Positions 57,151 through 64,000 of a stretch of 64,000 nt of DNA are shown one piece after another. The notes beneath the pieces are model-generated. The model did not search any database, was not told the DNA's origin, and saw nothing but the letters and a program-made list of their open reading frames with translations. Source of the DNA: Petrosia ficiformis (lineage: Eukaryota > Porifera > Demospongiae > Haplosclerida > Petrosiidae); the NCBI GenBank assembly GCA_947044365.1, contig OX345636.1, forward strand, positions 9,754,001 through 9,818,000, given 5' to 3'. The position numbers and the translations under genes are program-made. Each line of letters begins with the position of its first letter. Position 1 is the stretch's first letter.

Positions 57151-57336
57151 GACTCTACTCTGAAAGTAGCCTGTCAAACTAATGTCCAGAGATGGACACT
57201 ACTATGTACATGTACTGACGGGTGGCGAGGCAATGAAGCCATTAGCTCTTCCATCCATAGTAGATATACATGTACATGTAAATATTATAGTCACATGGAT
57301 AATAATCCATTAACTCTGGTCAGCATAGTGGAGGTA

Positions 57337-58040
57337 CAGTAGATGCAATAAAAAAGTTAACGTTTCGTAATCGTTCTACAATCATTCTCTGATTCGTTCC
57401 GTTTTTACGATTTAGAATCGTTTTTACGATTATAATCGTTTTTAAAAACGTTAAAGCAATCTTTGCGCATGCACGTTTCAACAAGAAATCACATGAATGC
57501 CAAATATGGACGTTGCCGGTGACTACTTACACTTTCAAACGCTCACCTTGCTGCTTTCTTGCAGCTAACGGAGCATGAGTTTGGTATCTGTGGCTTTCTT
57601 AAAAGGTCTTCTGTCCAGATATGTGAGTTAAAAGTCATTGCTGTTTAAAATGCATAAGTTATACAAGGTTGTACAGAGGTGGGCGTTGCCCATGGTACTA
57701 CTATACTTTCAAGCGCTCGCCTTGGACTCTTCCTGGTGATAACAAAGCATAAGTTTGACATCATTGGCTTTGTTAACAACTCTTATGTCCAGCAAAGAAA
57801 TTTAGAATCTTCAATCTCATAAAATACGAGAGTTATGGAGGTGAAAAGAATTATGTAGATGTTAAACAATCCGCCCCCACATATTTTTAGGAAAAACAGA
57901 AACGCCCAAGTTAATTATTAATTAATGCAAACGATCAGATTCGTTTTTTAAAACGATTGCAACTGTAATTTGCATCGAATGGAGCCGTAAAACGATCGTA
58001 GAACGATTACGAAACATTAACTTCTTTATGACCTCTACTG
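57337..58040. mobile_element. 704-bp Tc1/mariner-like non-autonomous element
   Basis: Ends CAGTAGATG and CAGTAGAGG (complement), flanked by TA on both sides. The TIRs extend about 43 bp through GTTTCGTAATCGTTCTAC. AACGATT/AATCGTT words are repeated next to both ends. The middle contains two diverged direct repeats of about 170 bp (57510 and 57684: CACTTTCAAACGCTCACCTT, CATGAGTTTGGTATC). Confidence 0.75.
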
Positions 58041-58116
58041 TATGTACTTCCCTCATGCAGGACCGTAGTACATAGACTAGTCTCCCCAAAGCCCACCAAG
58101 AGTCTTTAATACTCTA

Positions 58117-59291
58117 TGGGAGTATCTTGAGGCAGAGCTCCCATGTACATGTACTTGCTTGCATGCATGGATTATTGTCAACACACATGTAAATAATACA
58201 TGTAGTTACATGTACATGTATTACATACCACTAATTCTTCTTTTCTTTCGTCCAGCCATTGGAACTTCATCAATTTCTAGTAACTACAATGTAAATGAAT
58301 AAAACAAATGTACATGCATCATAAGGTCATTCACGTACATCTTGACCTCAGGAAAATGTACTACATTTATGGCTATACACTACATGACACTAGTGTTATT
58401 TTAGTTTGGCAATAATTACCACTTTTAGTCTTGGTCTTTTTCTGATCAAGTTACCAATAAACCCAGAATAACATGACAAAATTTCCAAAGTGTTTCAGGC
58501 ATGATAAAGTCAGCCATGATTACTGAATGCTGGACACCATAAAGCAATCATAGGGATACTTTTTTCTCTATATAGTATATACACTTGTTTAATTGGCAGT
58601 TTGGTGGTTTTAGATCAAATTCAAAATTACCAATTAATTCACGAATGTACATACTAAATATTTTCCTTCATAACTTTTATATTTTACACAACACAAACCT
58701 TTAACTTACTAGACAGAGGACCTTCTAACAATGTTATAGATACCAAAATCATGGATTGTTAGTGGGAGGAAAGCAACAAGGCGAGTGTTTGAAAGTGCGT
58801 TGGCCAGTACCAACACCCACACTTAGCGTCTTTGTAAGTTGGATTGCTTATAACTTTTGGATTTTTGCACAAACTTAAAGCACATTTAGTAGACTGTCTT
58901 GCGTAGAAAACTAGAAATGTGGTTGAAAAATATCAAAGGGCTTCAAAAATGCTACTGATGACATCCACGGTTAATTCTCAAAATTTTATTAATGTGAATA
59001 AATTTAAAGTCCACCTCCATTCCTCTTCTAGGTTGAGATTATCCTTACAAGTATGTGAATAGCAATATCAACAGCTAACACTTAGCCCCATAGTAATATC
59101 TTAAGTACACCCAGAGGCTAACCTGGATATCTGTAAGTCAACCTAAGGTCTTCTTGTTGTATTGGTTACATTAATGTAAGTATCACCCTTTGACACAAAC
59201 AGAGCTGGATTGGAAACTATGAGAAAAGCAAAAAATAATATACTAATTGATGGAACAAACAAGACATAAAGTATTCCAATGATTGTCCCAC

Positions 59292-59345
<54 letters not shown>

Positions 59346-60180
59346 AACTAAGGTCGAGATTTCACTCTTGAGTACACTCCCAGATTAGTTGCCTCGTACT
59401 AAGGTGCTCAGCAATTATACTGAGCCAATTCATCATAAAAACTGCCCACACAATATTGTTAACATGCATGCATGTACATAACATACATACACAACATACA
59501 CAACATAACACAACATACATACATATACATACTATGTACATTTCTGAGAAATAAGATTGATATACATACAAAAAAAGACAATGCAACACTTCCCATATAT
59601 CAATCATACTTCTTACAAACGTAGTATCTGGACACACAAATTCTGTGTGTGTGTCAGTAAAGTTTGCACATGCACATGCAATGTTTTCTGGCTCTCTTCT
59701 ATCCCTCATCCATCCTGTACCGCTGTGGTTACAAGATTAAGTAAACACTTGAAAAGACCTCATGTTGACCTTACATAAATTAGTCTGCAGAACCACATGT
59801 TAACCCTAATGTGTAAGTATGTACATGTGTATATGCTTGTTAAACTTACCAGGTATTGAGACATTCTTCAAACTGTGCTAATGTTACACACAGTAGATCA
59901 TCAGGGAGCCTCCACAATCTATATAGTAATTATACAACAATAAGTTTCTGTCCCTTAGTTTATAAATGTATTACTGTATGCATCTACACTTTTGGCAATG
60001 TACATGTAGTAGTGAAAATTTCACAACATCACAATTATAATATTCAAGAAATACCCTTTTTTTTTGTTTACATATTTAACATGAGGTCTTACTATGTCTA
60101 ATAAAAGTTCAAAAATGCACAGCATGAAGTGACAATAAGGGTATATTAGGTGTTAACATGGGAAGATTTGTTCAATAATG
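58117..60180. repeat. Mosaic of duplicated blocks h, a, a2, e, f, d
   Basis: In order: block h (58117-58385), dispersed-repeat 3' piece (58490-58575), a (58590-58800), a2 (59033-59120), e (59115-59295), a (TA)n at 59297-59342, f (59640-59800), d (59975-60180). The order parallels 37.9-43.1 kb, so this is one older large duplication with losses. Confidence 0.8.
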
Positions 60181-60499
60181 TATAGAGTCAAATTAAAATG
60201 TGCAGATAGGTATTTGTTTATGTTTCATTTACTTACCGAGTAAACTATTGCCTTTGGTTGGTTACCATGGCAATACTTAAATCATAACCATAGCATAAAG
60301 ATGTGGATTGTGATTATTAACAAGAGGTTTGGCTAACAAGTGAAGTAATTCCACAAGACATACCAAAGACACTGCCTTTAAAGAAAGTCATTCTTACAAC
60401 CATTACCAAGGTGATATCAATTGTAATTTTTATACTTCAATAACTGTTACCTATTATAATATATTTTTACATTCACAAATCAATACATTAAAAGAACTA

Positions 60500-60905
60500 G
60501 TTGAGTTTTGCATTTTTTTTCCTGCTAGCCAACAATTTTTTCTTACTTTTAATCTCATCATCAGTGAGAAGACCTTTGTCTTTTTAATAACTAGCTTCTT
60601 TGTGGATCCAGCTTCACCACTAACAGTTGCGCTCACTTCCAAAACACCATTTGCATCCAGTGAAAAAGCAACTGGGATCTCAACCTGGCCACGTAATCTT
60701 GGAGGCAAACCAGGCAATGTGAATCTTCCCAACAAGCGATTACTCTTTGCTATTTTCTCCTCTCCCTCAGAGACTTCTATAACAGCTTCAGTCTGATAGT
60801 CTTCGTTATTTTTGTAAACTCGTGAGTGAGAATATGGTATAGTAGTATTACGATTTATAAGAGTACTCATTTTGCCATTAGCTAGCTCGATTCCCAAACT
60901 CAGCC
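60500..60905 (-). pseudogene. HSP70 substrate-binding domain fragment
   Basis: Minus strand: SLGIELANGKMSTLINRNTT, VYKNNEDYQTEAVIEVSEGE, NRLLGRFTLPGLPPRLRGQV and FSLDANGVLEVSATVSGEAG. These are the beta-sandwich signature phrases of HSP70 chaperones (GIE..GG.M..LI.RNT.IP; LLG.F.L.GIP; DANG.L.V.A). The nucleotide-binding domain is absent. The 5' side ends abruptly at the CATGATTACTGAATGCTGG repeat, and a frameshift near 60572 leads into LTDDEIKSKKK, the start of the helical lid. It is a truncated pseudogene. Confidence 0.85.
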
Positions 60906-61345
60906 ATGATTACTGAATGCTGGACACCACAAAGCAGTCATAGGAATACTTTTTTCTCTACATATCTTGTTTCAGTTGAGTTAATTACAGTAACATTTTT
61001 ACAATATATAATTGTAATTTAGTTATAGTTGAGTTAACTAAAAGTCATAGCACCCATACTAATAAAAGGGGTTTTAGATATAGTTATAGTCAACTAAAAC
61101 AACCAAGACTAATAAAACCAAACATCTATTGTTATACACTACATTAATTACGATCACTATAACTATATCAATTATCACACATCCAGTCAACATACATGTA
61201 CATGTATATGTAGAATAACAAATTTAATTAGGGGTGTGGTTTTTTACCTTGTATTTACCTTGTATTCATCAGATGTGTATCTCATATATATATTCCTGCT
61301 GGTCGATGAAGAATAGGAGCCTTTGTAAGTTGCTAACTCTAAAAA
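60900..61345 (+). repeat. Duplicated block g, copy 2
   Basis: Matches 47525-47990, see there. Confidence 0.9.
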
Positions 61346-61349
61346 AACA

Positions 61350-62379
61350 CAAAAAAATACATGTAAAATAATAATTATTATTCAAATATCTACAACTAAC
61401 CAAATTTACTATGATTTTATGAATTAAAATAAAATGCGCGACACAATACACATACATGAACATGTATTCATACACGTACATGTACATACTGACATATGGC
61501 CACCTAGCCTGGCATCTTATAACCATTACGTATAGTTTAATATTATAAGGTTAATATACTATAGTTAATATCATAAGGTTAATGCATGATTATACTGTAA
61601 GTTAATACCCTTACATGTACTATAGTGTATAGTTTAACGTCATAAGATCATTAAATACATATTACAGACATGGGGTCAATTACAATATATTACTATTACC
61701 TCTGAGGTCAATGTAATATATTACTACTGCTATAACCTAGTAGATTACTACTACTATTACTTACTGTTATGGATTACTACACACATACATGTACATGTCA
61801 AGTGTAGGCTCGAGTACATGTACATATTAATTGTCGGCTTAAGTACGCACTGTACAGCATACACATACATGTACATATCAGGTGTACACACTATACAGTA
61901 CACGTACATATCAATTGTAGGCTTGAGTACACTTACACACATACTGTACATATCATCTGTAGGCTAGTAATATGCACTTTTTCATAATTAGCCTATTTAC
62001 AATTATACAAATAATACAATACCATAGTTTTCTGTGTGTCCACTTGCTTGTTTGTTCTTCACCTACATATACTCGATTAAAAAAAGGTGAACAACAATTA
62101 TTTAGTCCCTCAATGTTAAATACAGAGTAAGAGCGAGGCTTGCTTAAATCAGTAGTGCTGTTTTAGTATGACGATAATGACTACTTCTTTGTTACAGTTA
62201 CAGTATGCCGCAAACTAACTACAAAAAGTGCCCATTATGGGCCATATGGCTTTAGTTATACACTAGGTAGTTAACTACTGAAAGGAGATGTAGTTATAGT
62301 TAACTAAAACAACACTACTTAACTGACGTGAGAACTAACAGTAGCCCCCACAACAGTTTACAGTGATCTCAGCACACTC
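61350..62379. other. Noncoding stretch with degenerate repeats
   Basis: 61780-61980 has four to five degenerate units holding ACATGTACATATCA and GTAGGCTTGAGTACA. No gene seen. Confidence 0.5.
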
Positions 62380-62411
62380 TTGGTAGACTTATATGCAGTG
62401 GTGTAGAAAGA

Positions 62412-62458
62412 CCCTGCTGGAATGGCTGTTTCCACTGGAAACAGCCATTCCAGCAGGG
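62412..62458. repeat. Perfect 22-bp-arm hairpin
   Basis: CCCTGCTGGAATGGCTGTTTCC and its exact complement are separated by ACT only. In the duplicate near 40345 only one arm (AAACAGCCATTC) exists. Confidence 0.95.
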
Positions 62459-62814
62459 CGTTGTCCAACAATGCAAGAAGCTAAAATGTGAAAATCACAA
62501 AATCGGCTCACTGTATCCATACCCTGCATACATGTATGTCTGCAAAGAGAGTGACGGCCTGCACCATCGCGAGAAGGTGTCACTGTGTCGCAAGCCCCCC
62601 TCCCTGCCACCCTCTCTCACTCTGCTTATCCCTAAACCAGCGTCTCATACACATGTCTTATTGACTGCGAGCTGGCTGCTCACCATCAGGATTGCACTAG
62701 GAAGCTCACCATACAAGATGGATCACGACAGAGTAAGAGATGCACAATCCCTTGTGAACACACGTTGAGTGGTTCACAGTAGGGTAGGGATTGTCATTCC
62801 CACCATTGTCATTC

Positions 62815-63165
62815 CTGTACGCTACTTGTAAACCCATCTAAACGATGGGGTGCATACAGGAAGTCTTGATCTTGATCCATGTACGCTACTTGTAAACCCG
62901 TGTAATGACGGGGTGCGTACAGGAAGTCTTGGTCTTGTGGTCTTGATCCATGTACGCTACTTGTAAACCCGTCTAATGATGGGGTGCGTACAGGAAGTCT
63001 TGGTCTTGTGGTCTTGATCCATGTACGCTACTTGTAAACCCATCTAAACGATGGGGTGCGTACAGGAAGTTTTGGTCTTGTGGTCTTGATCCATGTACGC
63101 TACTTGTAAACCCGTCTAATGACGGGGTGCGTACAGGAAGTCTGGAAAGAGCACACAAGCACACG
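62815..63165 (+). repeat. 71-bp hairpin minisatellite, five units
   Basis: Units begin at about 62817, 62881, 62952, 63023 and 63095. Each carries GTACGC...GCGTAC (GCATAC in the first) around CCC(A/G)TC-loop-GA(T/C)GGG, then AGGAAGTCTTGGTCTTG. A weak sixth unit (CCATCAAAGATGGG) is at 63172. Confidence 0.92.
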
Positions 63166-63669
63166 TCTTAAACCATCAAAGATGGGTGTGTACTTGCAGC
63201 CCTAAACCAGACATCTTGGTCTTGATATGACACATACATGTACATGTAGATTTATAAAAGCCTAACAACAACCTTAGAACAATACACAAACACAACAGAT
63301 ACGCAAGTGAAACTTTGTGCAATAACAACAAAAAAAAACAAACTATGTCTCTCCCTTGCTACTCTATCCTACTACATGTTTCAAACAAAACCGTATGTCA
63401 AAAGCATCGTGACTATATTACGTATAGCCAGTCATTGGTACACATGAAGATGTTTGAAACATATAGCAAAGAGAGCAAGAGAGAGATGGAGAGAAATAAT
63501 ATCCCCATTGCCCTCGGCCAGCAAGGGCAAAGGGGTTAGTCTAAACTATACACTAGGTTAATTGTAAATACTGTTGTAACTCAACAAAAAAATACATTCC
63601 TTCTTTTTTACTCTATACTTCAGTCTTCAGTCTGTAAAAGCTACACAATCAATCAGTGTCGGTATACAT

Positions 63670-63805
63670 GCCACCCACACGTGATACACGACACCAACAC
63701 TGAGCACATACACATTGCGTTACATGTCACCCACACGTGTACATGTACATACATGTGACTGGTCCAAATGAATACATACTGTACATGCCACCCACACGTG
63801 GTACA
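63670..63805 (+). repeat. Three copies of an ACATGCCACCCACACGTG motif
   Basis: Occurs at about 63667, 63723 and 63784, each ending in the palindrome CACGTG (E-box). Spacing is about 57-61 bp. Confidence 0.8.
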
Positions 63806-64000
63806 TGAGTTATGTACTCACTGTTCCCACCACATCTGCTATGTGTAAGTGGTTCGTACCGATTACATGTACTCTGTGATTTTATACAGAAGGAACCACA
63901 CGATCGTAGTGGTTCCTTTCCTCTGTGTGGAATAGGTAGATCTTGTAGTCTGACTTGGGCATGCAGTGCTCGTTACAAAAGAGGGGGGAAAACTTCAGCC

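Noticed and set aside
62815..63165. CRISPR-like array
   Set aside because: Units are contiguous 71-bp repeats with no unique spacers, and the genome is eukaryotic.

Overview
This is a eukaryotic, AT-rich, intron- and repeat-dense window, almost certainly from an animal. The gene fragments have animal character: a Death-domain protein, axonemal dynein heavy chain exons, a cytosolic-type HSP70 fragment and THAP, BED and SAP transposon domains. The very high density of the palindromic TACATGTA motif, the many terminal-inverted-repeat elements and the Death-domain gene fit a demosponge best, but the species is an inference. There are no operons, bacterial genes or CRISPR arrays.

Layout. 0-1.4 kb: the 5' part of a minus-strand gene leaving the left edge, plus a possible last exon of a neighbour. 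3.8-7.3 kb: a degraded two-gene DNA transposon with about 59-bp inverted ends, carrying a THAP/DDE transposase (+) and a SAP-SWIM-YqaJ nuclease (-), the ISL2EU-type layout. 12.75-14.0 kb: a TIR element with a 9-bp target duplication, itself interrupted by a second foldback element of the same family. 14-17.5 kb: a Death-domain gene whose C-terminal membrane-like tail is encoded by a MITE of that family, next to dynein-like pseudo-exons. 19.0-19.6 kb: a single-exon charged coiled-coil gene. 22.5-26.5 kb: (ACAT)n and larger tandem arrays around dynein heavy chain exons. 26.9-27.7 kb: a non-autonomous hAT with a BED-finger exon. 28.1-29.8 kb: possible unidentified exons. 29.8-30.7 kb: a 54-bp satellite. 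30.9-31.5 kb: a third 9-bp-TSD element with a RecQ-like helicase fragment. 32.1-35.7 kb: the best preserved host gene, about nine exons on the minus strand with phase-consistent splice sites, one apparent GC-AG intron, and a c-Myc-like nuclear localisation signal; function unknown. 36.6-63 kb: a mosaic of segmental duplications, microsatellites, MITEs, a gag-like retroelement remnant, a Tc1-like element, a dynein stalk exon (-), an HSP70 pseudogene and, at the right end, a 71-bp minisatellite made of hairpin units.

The most notable signal is the TAGTCTCGCGTAGCCAG family. Three full copies have 9-bp target duplications (one more has 8/9). Two of them keep the beginnings of the same two converging genes: a Cys-rich zinc-binding protein entering from the left end and a RecQ-like helicase entering from the right end, with the centre deleted. 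This points to an autonomous parent, plausibly Academ-like, elsewhere in the genome. Derivatives of the same family have supplied coding sequence to the Death-domain gene.

All calls come from reading and hand translation. No homology search was possible, so superfamily names rest on recognised motifs, and divergence and copy numbers are estimates.
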